Numbered from the stretch's first letter, positions 43,907 through 54,702 are shown. The stretch is DNA of 64,000 nucleotides from Faecalicatena orotica (GCF_003149245.1 NZ_QGDL01000014.1:117044-181043); one strand, 5' to 3'. Made by a program: numbers and translations. Notes: generated by a model not told the origin, from the sequence alone.

Positions 43907-45130
43907 ATGGCTAGACATCCTGAGTTATTAATCCCGGCAAGCAGCCTGGAGGTATTAAAAACAGCAGTGATATTCGGTGCCGACGCGGTTTATATTGGCG
44001 GAGAGGCATTCGGGCTTCGTGCCAAGGCAAAGAATTTTTCGATGGAAGATATGAAAGAGGGGATTGCATTTGCCCACGAACATGATGTGAAGGTCTATGT
44101 AACAGCCAATATACTGGCCCATAACGATGATCTCGAAGGCGTGCGTGAATATTTTGAAGAACTAAAGGAGATCAAACCGGATGCTTTGATCATAGCCGAT
44201 CCCGGAGTATTTGATATCGCTAAAGAAGTATGTCCGGAGATTGAGCGTCATATCAGTACACAGGCAAACAATACCAACTATGGAACGTACAATTTCTGGT
44301 ACAGACAGGGAGCCAGCCGTGTCGTTACGGCGAGGGAGCTTTCGATGGAAGAAATAAGGGAGATCCGCGCCCATATTCCGGATGAACTGGAAATCGAGAC
44401 ATTTGTACACGGCGCGATGTGCATCTCCTATTCCGGAAGATGCCTGCTGAGTAATTACTTTACAGGAAGGGATGCGAACCACGGGGCCTGCACCCACCCA
44501 TGCCGCTGGAAATATTCCGTGGTAGAGGAGACGAGGCCGGGAGAATACATGCCTGTCTACGAAAACGAGAGGGGAACCTATATCTTCAACTCGAAAGACC
44601 TGTGCATGATCGAGCATATTCCGGATCTGCTGGAATCCGGTATTGATAGCCTGAAGATAGAAGGCCGTATGAAAACCGCGCTATATGTGGCAACAGTTGC
44701 GAGGACCTACCGGAAAGCAATAGACGACTACCAGAAGGACCCCGCATTATACGAGAAAAACATGCCCTGGTATCTGGAGCAGATATCAAACTGTACCTAC
44801 CGCCAGTTTACGACAGGCTTTTTCTACGGGAAACCCGATGAAACGACCCAGATCTACGACAGTAATACCTATGTAAAGGAATACACGTATCTGGGAATCA
44901 TCAATGAAGAAAAGGAAGGTCTTTACCAGATCGAGCAGAGAAATAAATTTTCTGTAGGCGAAACAATAGAAATCATGAAGCCGGACGGTGAAAATACAGA
45001 GACAAAAGTCCTGAAAATAGTAACAGAGGAGGGCGAAGAACAAGAAAGCGCCCCACATCCGAAACAGGTATTATATATAGGCCTGGACCAGAAAGCCGAA
45101 AAATACGATATCCTGAGAAGACAGGAGTAA
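43907..45130 (+). CDS. U32 family protein, tRNA 5-hydroxylation TrhP-like
   Basis: A 407-residue U32 (collagenase-type annotated) protein. Core pattern: PELLIPASSLEVLKTAVIFGADAVYIGG, HISTQANNTNYG, FVHGAMCISYSGRCLLSNYFTGRDANHGACTHPCRWKY and SLKIEGRMKTALYVATVARTYR. The cysteines in the GAMC...GRC...GAC...PC set are the Fe-S cluster ligands expected for prephenate-dependent tRNA hydroxylases. The partner methyltransferase gene is directly upstream. Many databases name such proteins collagenase-like proteases; the tRNA role is better supported. Confidence 0.88.
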   Translation: MARHPELLIPASSLEVLKTAVIFGADAVYIGGEAFGLRAKAKNFSMEDMKEGIAFAHEHDVKVYVTANILAHNDDLEGVREYFEELKEIKPDALIIADPGVFDIAKEVCPEIERHISTQANNTNYGTYNFWYRQGASRVVTARELSMEEIREIRAHIPDELEIETFVHGAMCISYSGRCLLSNYFTGRDANHGACTHPCRWKYSVVEETRPGEYMPVYENERGTYIFNSKDLCMIEHIPDLLESGIDSLKIEGRMKTALYVATVARTYRKAIDDYQKDPALYEKNMPWYLEQISNCTYRQFTTGFFYGKPDETTQIYDSNTYVKEYTYLGIINEEKEGLYQIEQRNKFSVGETIEIMKPDGENTETKVLKIVTEEGEEQESAPHPKQVLYIGLDQKAEKYDILRRQE

Positions 45131-45144
45131 TATAAGCAGTACAG

Positions 45145-45198
45145 CTGAAAAAGCAAGGAAAACAGAGGGACATACCTCAATTTTCCTTGCTTTTTCAG
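45145..45198. terminator. Strong bidirectional terminator between trhP-like and sigK genes
   Basis: An 18-bp perfect stem, CTGAAAAAGCAAGGAAAA (45145-45162) and its complement at 45181-45198, with a GAGG/CCTC inner pairing. A and T tracts on both flanks allow termination in both directions, fitting the convergent genes. Confidence 0.9.
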
Positions 45199-45225
45199 TT
45201 ACGCCTTCTTAAGCGCCTAACCCAG

Positions 45226-45843
45226 TCAGAAAAATTCCCGCAGCTTCTCCACTGCGCTTTTTTCAATCCGAGACACATACGAGCGAGAGATTCCAAGCTG
45301 TCTGGCAATCTCCCGCTGCGTATATTCTTCCCCGTTATAGAGTCCATATCTCATTTTCAGAACGAGCCGTTCACGGTTAGAGAGCTCATTCTCTACCTTT
45401 TCATATAGCTTCTGTATATTTTCCTTCAGGTGAATTTTCTCCGGTACATCTGCATCTTCTGTCTCAATGATATCATACAGCTTGATCTCATTGCCTTCCC
45501 GGTCAGTACCGATCGGCTCATACAGTGAAATCTCCTTGCTCGTTTTCTTTTTGGCTCGCAGGTACATGAGGATTTCGTTTTCGACACATTTCGATGCATA
45601 GGCAGCCAGACGGTTACCCTTATCGGGATTGAATGTTACAACCGCTTTAATCAAACCGATTGTTCCGATGGATATCAGATCTTCGGGGTCTTCATCCAAA
45701 TATTGATATTTTTTGATGACATGTGCAACGAGCCGCAGATTTCGTTCGATTAAGACATGTTTTGCCTGAAGGTCACCCTCTGTATATTTTTGCATGTAAT
45801 ATTTTTCTTCCGAAGGAGTGAGGGGATTTGGAAAGGATTTCAA
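45226..45843 (-). CDS. sigK: Sporulation sigma factor, SigK type, without pro-sequence
   Basis: A sigma-70 family protein of the SigE/SigK group: region 2 (IERNLRLVAHVIKKYQYLDEDPEDLISIGTIGLIKA, VENEILMYLRAKKK), a region 3-like linker and region 4 (REIARQLGISRSYVSRIEKSAVEKL). SigK directs mother-cell genes late in sporulation. Starts compared: ATG 45864 (212 residues) has no ribosome binding site, whereas TTG 45843 (205 residues) has TTAGAGGTG 6 bp upstream. Either way the roughly 20-residue membrane pro-sequence of Bacillus pro-SigK is missing: KSFPNPLTPSEEKYY is almost at the N-terminus. This resembles the pro-less SigK of Clostridioides difficile. The gene is uninterrupted (no skin element). 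Confidence 0.85.
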   Translation of the reverse strand: MKSFPNPLTPSEEKYYMQKYTEGDLQAKHVLIERNLRLVAHVIKKYQYLDEDPEDLISIGTIGLIKAVVTFNPDKGNRLAAYASKCVENEILMYLRAKKKTSKEISLYEPIGTDREGNEIKLYDIIETEDADVPEKIHLKENIQKLYEKVENELSNRERLVLKMRYGLYNGEEYTQREIARQLGISRSYVSRIEKSAVEKLREFF

Positions 45844-45870
45844 GAACAGCACCTCTAAGCACATTTGATA

Positions 45871-45898
45871 TAGTCTATGTGCGAAGTGCTGAAATTGT
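45871..45898 (-). promoter_or_regulatory. SigK-type promoter upstream of sigK
   Basis: On the minus strand AC (45898-45897), exactly 17 bp, and CATAGACTA (45879-45871) match the Bacillus SigK consensus AC-17-CATANNNTA. The -10 box ends 27 bp before the TTG start. Autoregulation by SigK (or transcription by SigE, which uses a similar -10) is inferred. Confidence 0.6.
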
Positions 45899-45956
45899 GC
45901 TTTTCCACCACAAATAAGGACAGGTGGGGGCTCTTTTTGTAAGGTTTAAGGGCCTG

Positions 45957-46166
45957 TTATCCCATGAGGAAGTCCAGAACGTCCCATCCGTCGGAGTTCT
46001 GACGTTTGTATAATTCTGTATATCCGCAGCGTGTACAGGAAATTGTCAGAAACTTCTTGTTTTGTACATCGAAGACTTTGGCAAAGTTCCCGCCGGTTGC
46101 CTGAAACTGATCGCTTTCATAGTGGTTATTGCCGCATTTGGGGCATACATACTGCTGTTTCTCCAT
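45957..46166 (-). CDS. Small zinc-ribbon protein
   Basis: A 69-residue protein with two CxxC knuckles (YVCPKCGNNHYES and SCTRCGYTELYK) that make a zinc ribbon of the YpzJ/nucleic-acid-binding type, plus the end block DVLDFLMG. Such proteins are widespread in Firmicutes; the function is unknown. Its ribosome binding site AAGGAGG is excellent. It lies upstream of sigK on the same strand, but sigK has its own promoter. Confidence 0.88.
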   Translation of the reverse strand: MEKQQYVCPKCGNNHYESDQFQATGGNFAKVFDVQNKKFLTISCTRCGYTELYKRQNSDGWDVLDFLMG

Positions 46167-46424
46167 AGTGAAACCTCCTTGAATTTTCTATATTACCAGT
46201 ATACTATATCCGATGGAAGAAGAGGAGACAGATAAGAAAGTTTATGCTTTTTTTAGGAATCATGGGAAAATTTAACAAATATAAAATTGACAGTTTTACA
46301 ATGGCGGGATATGATAATCATACAGTTCCGGAAATTTCTTTTTCCGGTACAGCAGATCAATCATCAGGCCGGTTCGGCCGTGTTTCATGGAATGATTTAT
46401 AGAAAAGAAGAGAGGAGTGTGCGG

Positions 46425-47957
46425 ATGAGTTTCAGCACGGTTTTGTCGGCCTCTATTCAGGGGCTGAAAGTAGAGTTTGTACATGTGGAGGCGGATGTCA
46501 GCAATGGACTTCCGGCGTTTCATATGGTTGGTTATCTGTCATCAGAGGTGAAGGAGGCGGCTGAGCGGGTGCGTACGGCAATCCGGAATTCCGGGCTGGA
46601 CTATCCGGCCAGAAAGACAGTGATTAATCTGTCTCCCGCGACGATGCGAAAAAGAGGGGCAGCGTTTGACCTGCCGATAGCGGTTTCCATCCTGATTTCG
46701 CTGGGAGAGCTCCCGCAGGAAAGCACAGAGGGAATGCTTCTGATAGGGGAATTGGGGCTTGATGGCTCTGTACAGAAGGTACCGGGAATCCTGCCCATTG
46801 TACTGGAAGCGCGCAGTGCTGGAATCCGCTCGTGTATTGTGCCAAAAGACAATGCGGCGGAAGGTGCGCTTGCGGAGGGAATGTCGGTAGTCGGGGTAAA
46901 GAATCTAGAGGAAGTCTTCTGTTATCTGGCCGGGCAGCTTCATCTGGAAGCACAGCCATACCCTGAAAGAGGTGGAGGAAGTAAGAAAGAAGAACTGCCT
47001 GATTACAGCGATATCCAGGGACAGGAGTCGGTGAAAAGAGCTGTCGAGGTTGCGGTTGCGGGCGGACACAACCTGCTCCTCGTAGGGCCGCCCGGGAGCG
47101 GGAAATCAATGGCTGCGAAGCGTATACCGGGCATCCTGCCTCCACTTACAATGGAAGAGAGCATGGAGATCACGAAAATATACAGCATCATGGGTCTGGT
47201 AGAAAATGAAGCACCCCTGATCAGACAGCGCCCCTTCCGCAGTGTACACCACACGGCTACAAGGGCGGCCTTAATCGGGGGAGGGCTGATGCCCGTCCCG
47301 GGGGAGATCAGTCTGGCCCACGGCGGGGTTCTGTTTTTGGATGAACTGCCGGAATTTCAAAAATCGGTGCTGGAGGTTTTAAGACAGCCTCTGGAAGAAC
47401 ACCGGATCCGGATATCGAGGTCACACGGCAGCTATATTTTCCCGGCTAATTTTATGCTTGTCTCCGCCATGAATCCCTGTCCGTGCGGGTGTTATCCTGA
47501 TATCGAGAGGTGTACCTGCACCCCGGGGCAGATCCAGCACTATCTGGGGAAGATCAGCCAGCCGTTTCTGGACCGGATTGATATATGTGCAGAGGCCCCG
47601 AAGGTGAAGTATGAGTCTCTGAAGAACCGGAAGAAACAGGAGAGTTCTGCCGAAATCAGAGAGAGGGTATGCCGGGCAAGGGAGATTCAGAACAGGCGTT
47701 ATGTGGGAACAACGATTACTTCCAATGCGCTGCTTGAGGTAAAGGAACTGGATACATACTGCAGGCTGGGCAGGCAGGAAAGTAAACTAATGGAACAGGC
47801 ATATTCCGCACTCAGGCTGACGGCAAGGACTTATCATAAGATTCTGAAGGTTTCACGGACAATTGCCGATCTGGAAGGCTCTGAAAAAATAGAGGAAAAG
47901 CACATAAAAGAAGCCATTGGCTACCGGACGATGGATAAAAAGTACTGGGGGAGGTGA
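46425..47957 (+). CDS. YifB/ComM-family AAA+ ATPase (Mg chelatase-like)
   Basis: A 510-residue protein with an N-terminal Lon-like fold (ASIQGLKVEFVHVEADVSNGLPAFHMVG), the AAA+ module (Walker A LLVGPPGSGKSM, Walker B VLFLDELPEF, sensor SAMNPCPCG with a four-cysteine insertion PCPCGCYPDIERCTCTPGQ) and a C-terminal helical lid. ComM is a branch-migration helicase that aids integration of incoming DNA in natural transformation; its neighbour dprA supports that. ATG 46425 follows AGAGGAG; longer upstream frames lack homology. Confidence 0.92.
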   Translation: MSFSTVLSASIQGLKVEFVHVEADVSNGLPAFHMVGYLSSEVKEAAERVRTAIRNSGLDYPARKTVINLSPATMRKRGAAFDLPIAVSILISLGELPQESTEGMLLIGELGLDGSVQKVPGILPIVLEARSAGIRSCIVPKDNAAEGALAEGMSVVGVKNLEEVFCYLAGQLHLEAQPYPERGGGSKKEELPDYSDIQGQESVKRAVEVAVAGGHNLLLVGPPGSGKSMAAKRIPGILPPLTMEESMEITKIYSIMGLVENEAPLIRQRPFRSVHHTATRAALIGGGLMPVPGEISLAHGGVLFLDELPEFQKSVLEVLRQPLEEHRIRISRSHGSYIFPANFMLVSAMNPCPCGCYPDIERCTCTPGQIQHYLGKISQPFLDRIDICAEAPKVKYESLKNRKKQESSAEIRERVCRAREIQNRRYVGTTITSNALLEVKELDTYCRLGRQESKLMEQAYSALRLTARTYHKILKVSRTIADLEGSEKIEEKHIKEAIGYRTMDKKYWGR

Positions 47958-47961
47958 TTCT

Positions 47962-49044
47962 ATGATGTACGAGTACTGGCTGGCAGCAATCCCTAAATTG
48001 TCTGATAAGAAAAAGATGCTGCTGAGAAAAAAGATTGGTACGGGGAAGGATATATTTTATATAGAAGAAACAAAATTAATGACGCATGAGTTCTTAAACA
48101 GGGATGATGTCAATACAATTATGCAGGCACAGAAATCGCGGAATCTTGAGGAAGATTTTCAGGAGCTGAGGCGAAAAAATATACGGTTTCTGCCTCATTT
48201 CTCGGAAGAATTTCCCAAAAAGCTTCTGGAAATCCCTTCTCCGCCTTATGCCCTTTATGTGAAGGGAAACCTGCCTCCAGAGGACCGAAAAGCTATTGCC
48301 ATCGTGGGAGCCAGAAAGTGTACTCCATATGGGGAAAAGTATGCTTTAGAATACGGAGAAAAACTGGCACAGTGCGGGATAAGCATAATCAGCGGACTTG
48401 CAAGGGGAATTGACGGCATCGGACAGAGAGGCGCTCTGATGGGGAAGGGAAAGACCTTTTCCGTGCTCGGCTGCGGCGTGGATATTTGTTACCCAAAAGA
48501 AAACAGAGGCCTGTATGCTGATATTCTGGAACAGGGAGGCGGCGTTCTGTCAGAATTTTTACCCGGGACACCGCCCGTACCCCAGAATTTTCCCAGACGC
48601 AACCGTATCATTAGTGGATTATCAGATGTTGTGCTTGTGATGGAGGCGAGAGAGAAGAGCGGGTCCCTGATTACGGCGGACATGGCACTGGAGCAGGGGA
48701 AAGACATTTATGCCCTTCCAGGACCGGTTAACAGCAGTCTGAGCCAGGGGTGCAACCAGCTCATCAGGCAGGGCGCGGGCATTTTGATTACACCGGAAAT
48801 ACTGCTCGAGGAGCTTGGAATATGCGGGTTTCCGGATACGGTAAAAATAGACAAAAATAAAAAAGTGCTTGAAACTACGGAAAATATGGTGTATAGTCGA
48901 CTTGATTTGTATCCCAGAAATGTAAGTTCGCTGATTGAGGAAACTGCACTTAGTGCAAATGAGGTGGTAGAGGTGCTTGTTTCACTGGAGCTTAAGGGAT
49001 ATGTCAGAGAAGTATCTAAGAATTATTACATTAAATTGAAATAA
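47962..49044 (+). CDS. dprA: DNA-processing protein DprA
   Basis: A 360-residue DNA-protecting protein. An N-terminal helical domain (about 1-80) precedes the Rossmann fold: AIVGARKCTPYG, IISGLARGIDGIGQRGAL, SVLGCGVDICYPKEN, PQNFPRRNRIISGLSDVVLVMEA and SGSLITADMALEQGKDIYALPG. A winged-helix tail follows (about 295-360). It loads RecA on single-stranded DNA during transformation. ATG 47962 lies 6 bp after GGGGGAGGTG, which overlaps the end of the ComM-type gene. No uptake pilus genes are in the window, so competence is not proven. Confidence 0.95.
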   Translation: MMYEYWLAAIPKLSDKKKMLLRKKIGTGKDIFYIEETKLMTHEFLNRDDVNTIMQAQKSRNLEEDFQELRRKNIRFLPHFSEEFPKKLLEIPSPPYALYVKGNLPPEDRKAIAIVGARKCTPYGEKYALEYGEKLAQCGISIISGLARGIDGIGQRGALMGKGKTFSVLGCGVDICYPKENRGLYADILEQGGGVLSEFLPGTPPVPQNFPRRNRIISGLSDVVLVMEAREKSGSLITADMALEQGKDIYALPGPVNSSLSQGCNQLIRQGAGILITPEILLEELGICGFPDTVKIDKNKKVLETTENMVYSRLDLYPRNVSSLIEETALSANEVVEVLVSLELKGYVREVSKNYYIKLK

Positions 49045-49098
49045 TAAATGTGTCCGGGCATATACAAAAAACCGGGACAGGTGGAGGAAAGAATTTTT

Positions 49099-51171
49099 AT
49101 GGCACATTATCTGGTTATTGTGGAGTCACCCGCAAAAGTGAAGACAATTAAGAAATTTCTGGGAAGCAGCTATTCAGTTGCAGCGTCGAACGGTCATGTC
49201 AGGGATCTGCCGAAGAGCCAGCTGGGAATTGATGTGGAGCACGACTATGATCCGAAGTACATCACAATTCGGGGAAAGGGAGACATCCTTGCAAACCTGC
49301 GCAAAGAGGCGAAAAAGGCCGACAAAGTTTATCTTGCGACTGACCCTGACCGCGAGGGGGAGGCAATATCCTGGCATCTGGCAACAGCACTGAAGCTGGA
49401 TGACAAGAAAATGCGCCGTATCACGTTCAATGAGATTACGAAGAATGCGGTAAAAGCATCTTTAAAGTCACCGAGAGACATAGACATGAATCTGGTGGAT
49501 GCACAGCAGGCACGCCGTATTCTGGACAGAATGGTAGGATACCGGATCAGCCCGGTCCTGTGGGCGAAGGTGAAGAGGGGACTGAGCGCGGGACGTGTGC
49601 AGTCTGTGGCTCTGCGCCTGATCGCGGACAGAGAATCTGAGATAGATGCATTTATCCCGCAGGAGTACTGGTCTCTGGATGCGATTCTGAAAGTAAAAGG
49701 TGAGAAGCGGCCATTGACGGCAAAGTTCTATGGCACGGAAAAGCAGAAGATCACAATCAGTTCCAAGGCGGAATTGGACCAGATTGTGGAAGCGATTGAG
49801 AATGAAGAATATAAAGTGACAGATGTGAAGAAAGGGGAACGAATCCGTAAAGCCCCGCTTCCGTTTACGACGAGTACACTTCAGCAGGAAGCTGCGAAGG
49901 TGTTGAACTTTGGTACACAGAAAACGATGCGTATCGCACAGCAGCTGTACGAAGGAATCGACATCAAAGGAAATGGCACGGTCGGCGTGATCACATATCT
50001 TCGTACAGACTCTACAAGAATTTCAGAAGAAGCGGACGCAAATGCAAGGCAGTATATTGAAGAAATATACGGAAAAGAGTATGTGGCAGCTTCCACAGCC
50101 GCAAAAAAGACGGAGAAGAAGATTCAGGATGCCCATGAAGCTATCCGTCCGACCGATATCAGCAGGACACCGGCATCATTAAAAGAATCTCTTTCCAGAG
50201 ACCAGTTCCGCCTCTACCAGCTGATCTGGAAACGGTTTGCGGCCAGCAGGATGAAACCGGCAAAATATGAGACAATTTCCGTTAAAATCGGGGCTGGTGA
50301 TTACCGTTTTACAGTGTCAACCTCCAAGGTTGTATTTGACGGATTCCGCAGTGTTTACACCGAGGCGGATGAAGAAAAGGAAGAAAGCAATGTTCTGGTT
50401 AACGGCCTGAGCATGGAGACAGAGCTGAAAAAAGACAGCTTTGATACAAAGCAGCATTTTACACAGCCGCCGGCGCATTTTACGGAGGCAACGCTTGTAA
50501 AGACACTGGAAGAACTGGGGATTGGACGTCCAAGTACTTACGCGCCTACAATTTCAACAATTCTCGGGCGCCGCTATGTGACAAAAGAAGCTAAGAATTT
50601 ATATATTACGGAAATCGGTGAAGTCGTAAACAACATCATGAAACAGTCTTTCCCGAGCATCGTGGATGAAAACTTTACGGCTAACATGGAAGGCCTGCTA
50701 GATATGGTGGAAGAGGGAAAGGTGGCCTGGAAGGAAGTTATCCGGAATTTCTATCCCGATTTGGACGAAGCCGTGAAGATCGCAGAGAAAGAGCTGGAGA
50801 GCGTTAAGATAGAGGACGAAGTGACCGACGTAATCTGTGAAGACTGTGGACGCAACATGGTCATTAAATATGGCCCCCACGGGAAGTTCCTTGCCTGCCC
50901 TGGATTCCCGGACTGCAGGAATACGAAGCCGTATCTTGAGAAGATTGGTGTTTTGTGCCCGCTCTGCGGAAAAGATGTAGTAATCCGCAAGACGAAAAAG
51001 GGAAGAAAGTATTATGGCTGTGAAAACAACCCGGAATGTGAATTCATGTCCTGGCAGAAACCATCGAAAGAGAAGTGTCCGGAATGTGGAAACTATATGG
51101 TTGAAAAGGGGAATAAGCTAGTTTGTGCGGATGAAAAATGCGGTTATGTCCGAAATTTGAAAAAGAATTAG
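49099..51171 (+). CDS. topA: DNA topoisomerase I
   Basis: A 690-residue type IA topoisomerase. The Toprim domain (LVIVESPAKVKTIKKFLG at the start; DPDREGEAISWHL) and the active-site region ITYLRTDSTRIS, with Y300 as the nucleophile, are intact. The C-terminus carries zinc ribbons (CEDCGRNMVIKYGPHGKFLACPGFPDC; CPLCGKDVVIRK; CPECGNYMVEKG), three in all. It relaxes negative supercoils. ATG 49099 follows GGAGGAAAG; an in-frame ATG at 49048 is upstream of that site. The dprA-topA-codY order is conserved in Firmicutes. Confidence 0.97.
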   Translation: MAHYLVIVESPAKVKTIKKFLGSSYSVAASNGHVRDLPKSQLGIDVEHDYDPKYITIRGKGDILANLRKEAKKADKVYLATDPDREGEAISWHLATALKLDDKKMRRITFNEITKNAVKASLKSPRDIDMNLVDAQQARRILDRMVGYRISPVLWAKVKRGLSAGRVQSVALRLIADRESEIDAFIPQEYWSLDAILKVKGEKRPLTAKFYGTEKQKITISSKAELDQIVEAIENEEYKVTDVKKGERIRKAPLPFTTSTLQQEAAKVLNFGTQKTMRIAQQLYEGIDIKGNGTVGVITYLRTDSTRISEEADANARQYIEEIYGKEYVAASTAAKKTEKKIQDAHEAIRPTDISRTPASLKESLSRDQFRLYQLIWKRFAASRMKPAKYETISVKIGAGDYRFTVSTSKVVFDGFRSVYTEADEEKEESNVLVNGLSMETELKKDSFDTKQHFTQPPAHFTEATLVKTLEELGIGRPSTYAPTISTILGRRYVTKEAKNLYITEIGEVVNNIMKQSFPSIVDENFTANMEGLLDMVEEGKVAWKEVIRNFYPDLDEAVKIAEKELESVKIEDEVTDVICEDCGRNMVIKYGPHGKFLACPGFPDCRNTKPYLEKIGVLCPLCGKDVVIRKTKKGRKYYGCENNPECEFMSWQKPSKEKCPECGNYMVEKGNKLVCADEKCGYVRNLKKN

Positions 51172-51200
51172 AATTATAGAAAAGAATTAGATAAATTACG

Positions 51201-51229
51201 TTGATAATTCGAAAGTTGTATGATAACAT
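51201..51229 (+). promoter_or_regulatory. Promoter of codY
   Basis: TTGATA (51201-51206), a 17-bp spacer and TAACAT (51224-51229), 58 bp before the start codon. Confidence 0.55.
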
Positions 51230-51286
51230 ATCTATATCGAGGAAATTGGGAAGATTTGTATATACAATTAGAATTGGAGGAAATTT

Positions 51287-52066
51287 ATGAGCGTACAGTT
51301 ATTGGATAAAACGAGAAAGATTAATAAGTTACTGCATAACAATAATTCCAGTAAGGTGGTTTTCAATGATATATGTGCCGTCCTTACGGAGATTTTGAAT
51401 TCCAATGTGCTTGTAGTAAGTAAGAAAGGAAAGATCCTGGGGGTCAGTAAGTGTTTAGAAGTAGACGGGATCAAAGAACTGATTACGGAGTCTGTGGGAT
51501 CCCATATTGATGAAATGCTGAATGAACGGCTTTTAAACATCCTGTCCACGAAAGAGAATGTGAATCTGGAGACACTGGGATTTTCGGCAGACAGCGTTAA
51601 AGGTTATCAGGCAATTATTACACCGATCGACATTGCAGGTGAGAGACTAGGGACCCTGTTTATTTATAAGCAGAACTCTGTCTATGAAATTGACGATATT
51701 ATCCTGAGTGAGTATGGAACAGCAGTGGTGGGACTTGAGATGCTCCGCTCTGTGAATGAAGAGAGCGCGGAAGAGACAAGAAAAGAGCATATTGTACAGT
51801 CTGCAATAAGCACACTCTCATTCTCCGAACTTGAAGCAATTATTCATATTTTTGAAGAATTAGATGGAACAGAAGGAATTCTTGTTGCCAGTAAGATCGC
51901 AGACCGTGTGGGAATCACAAGGTCCGTGATTGTAAATGCACTTCGCAAATTTGAAAGTGCAGGAGTCATTGAGTCACGTTCTTCCGGGATGAAGGGAACC
52001 TATATCAAGGTGCTCAATGATTATGTTTTTACAGAATTGGAAAAGATTAAAAAAGAACGTTTATAA
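51287..52066 (+). CDS. codY: GTP- and branched-chain-amino-acid-sensing regulator CodY
   Basis: A 259-residue global nutritional repressor. The N-terminal GAF domain (about 1-155; LLDKTRKINKLLHNN, VSKKGKILGVS) binds Ile/Val/Leu, and the C-terminal winged helix (about 200-259) has ASKIADRVGITRSVIVNALRKFESAGVIESRSSGMKGTYIKVLN, the diagnostic CodY recognition helix. It controls amino-acid, carbon and virulence-type genes in response to GTP and branched-chain amino acids. It is translated from GGAGGAAATTTATG and ends in a terminator region at 52099. Confidence 0.97.
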   Translation: MSVQLLDKTRKINKLLHNNNSSKVVFNDICAVLTEILNSNVLVVSKKGKILGVSKCLEVDGIKELITESVGSHIDEMLNERLLNILSTKENVNLETLGFSADSVKGYQAIITPIDIAGERLGTLFIYKQNSVYEIDDIILSEYGTAVVGLEMLRSVNEESAEETRKEHIVQSAISTLSFSELEAIIHIFEELDGTEGILVASKIADRVGITRSVIVNALRKFESAGVIESRSSGMKGTYIKVLNDYVFTELEKIKKERL

Positions 52067-52098
52067 AAGTTTATTCTTATCAGTGGATGGGATAATCG

Positions 52099-52130
52099 AA
52101 AGGGTATCAGGCAGCTGATGCCCTTTCTGT
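52099..52130 (+). terminator. Rho-independent terminator of codY
   Basis: AAAGGGTATCAG (52099-52110) pairs with CTGATGCCCTTT (52115-52126) over a 4-base loop, followed by CTGTTT. Confidence 0.75.
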
Positions 52131-52165
52131 TTCCAGATTAATAAAAGAACAGGAGGCATAATATA

Positions 52166-52492
52166 ATGTATGAAGGAAACCCGGTAGATTTGCAGATGGA
52201 GAGTGTGATTTCAGCAGACGGTATTTTTGATGATACATCACATCATTGTCAGGTTTTTAAGTATGATTTGGAGGAAGACTACATATACTTGCTGCTGAAG
52301 GAAGACCAGCTGACAGCTATTTCACTGGATGCCAAGTATCAGTGTTACATTTCCACAAAGAAAGAACTGCTTTACTGTACGGGAGTCGTAAAAGAGCGCT
52401 ATCAATGCGAGCACGGTGATATGATCGTGTTTAAGATTAAAAATGGATTCTACAATGTATCCGGTGTGAAACGCCCTGTAAAAAGAAAGTAA
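52166..52492 (+). CDS. Small conserved-looking protein of unknown function
   Basis: A 108-residue protein between codY and groESL. It is predicted to be mainly beta-strand (QVFKYDLEEDYIYLLLKE, LTAISLDAKYQCYIST, YCTGVVKERYQCEHGDMIVFKIKNGFYNVS) and basic at the C-terminus (VKRPVKRK). The strand pattern is somewhat like a PilZ-type barrel, but the RxxxR...DxSxxG motif for c-di-GMP is absent, so that remains speculation. AGGAGG precedes the start at good spacing, supporting a real gene. Confidence 0.75.
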   Translation: MYEGNPVDLQMESVISADGIFDDTSHHCQVFKYDLEEDYIYLLLKEDQLTAISLDAKYQCYISTKKELLYCTGVVKERYQCEHGDMIVFKIKNGFYNVSGVKRPVKRK

Positions 52493-52550
52493 AACTGGTA
52501 ACATAAGATTTTTATGTTTATAAACTAAATATAAAAAATTAGAAACTCTG

Positions 52551-52618
52551 TTGACAAAATGGAAACAGAGTGCTATTTTATATTCATGAGGTTAGCACTC
52601 AAAAGAAATGAGTGCTAA
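52551..52618 (+). promoter_or_regulatory. groESL promoter with CIRCE operator
   Basis: TTGACA (52551-52556), a 17-bp spacer and TATTTT (52574-52579) form the promoter. A perfect CIRCE element TTAGCACTC-N9-GAGTGCTAA (52592-52618) lies at the expected transcription start region. HrcA repressor binding and heat-shock derepression follow from established knowledge; hrcA itself is not in the window. Confidence 0.95.
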
Positions 52619-52645
52619 TAAAACGAAAAACAAGGAGGAATTACT

Positions 52646-52933
52646 ATGAAATTAGTACCATTGGGTGACAAGATTGTATTAAAACAGGTAGAAGCAGAAG
52701 AGACAACAAAATCAGGTATCGTCCTGCCGGGCCAGGCTAAAGAAAAGCCACAGGAGGCAGAAGTTATCGCAGTGGGTCCTGGTGGAAATATAGATGGAAA
52801 AGAAGTGACGATGCAGGTTAAGGTTGGGGATAAAGTAATCTATTCCAAATATGCAGGAACAGATGTAGAACTCGACAAAGAGGAATATATCATTGTTAAG
52901 CAGAGCGATATCCTTGCAATCGTAGAAGCATAG
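52646..52933 (+). CDS. groES: Co-chaperonin GroES
   Basis: A 95-residue Hsp10. MKLVPLGDKIVLKQVEAEETTKSGIVLP at the N-terminus, the mobile loop around residues 17-33 and the C-terminal YIIVKQSDILAIVEA are standard. It caps the GroEL ring. AAGGAGG precedes the ATG and the CIRCE site lies 27 bp upstream. First gene of the groESL operon. Confidence 0.98.
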   Translation: MKLVPLGDKIVLKQVEAEETTKSGIVLPGQAKEKPQEAEVIAVGPGGNIDGKEVTMQVKVGDKVIYSKYAGTDVELDKEEYIIVKQSDILAIVEA

Positions 52934-53010
52934 AATATCCCGGGCCGCTTTAGCGGCGGTATACGAACCGGAAGCGGACAGAGAATAACCAGAAAAGAAG
53001 ATTTCAGTAA

Positions 53011-54669
<1,659 letters not shown>

Positions 54670-54702
54670 TAAGCCCTTCAATCAGACAGGGGCCGGAATA
54701 TG

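Noticed and set aside
46287..46424. Longer N-terminus of the ComM-type ATPase
   Set aside because: The family starts at MSFSTVLS (46425), which has AGAGGAG upstream; the extension has no homology-like pattern.
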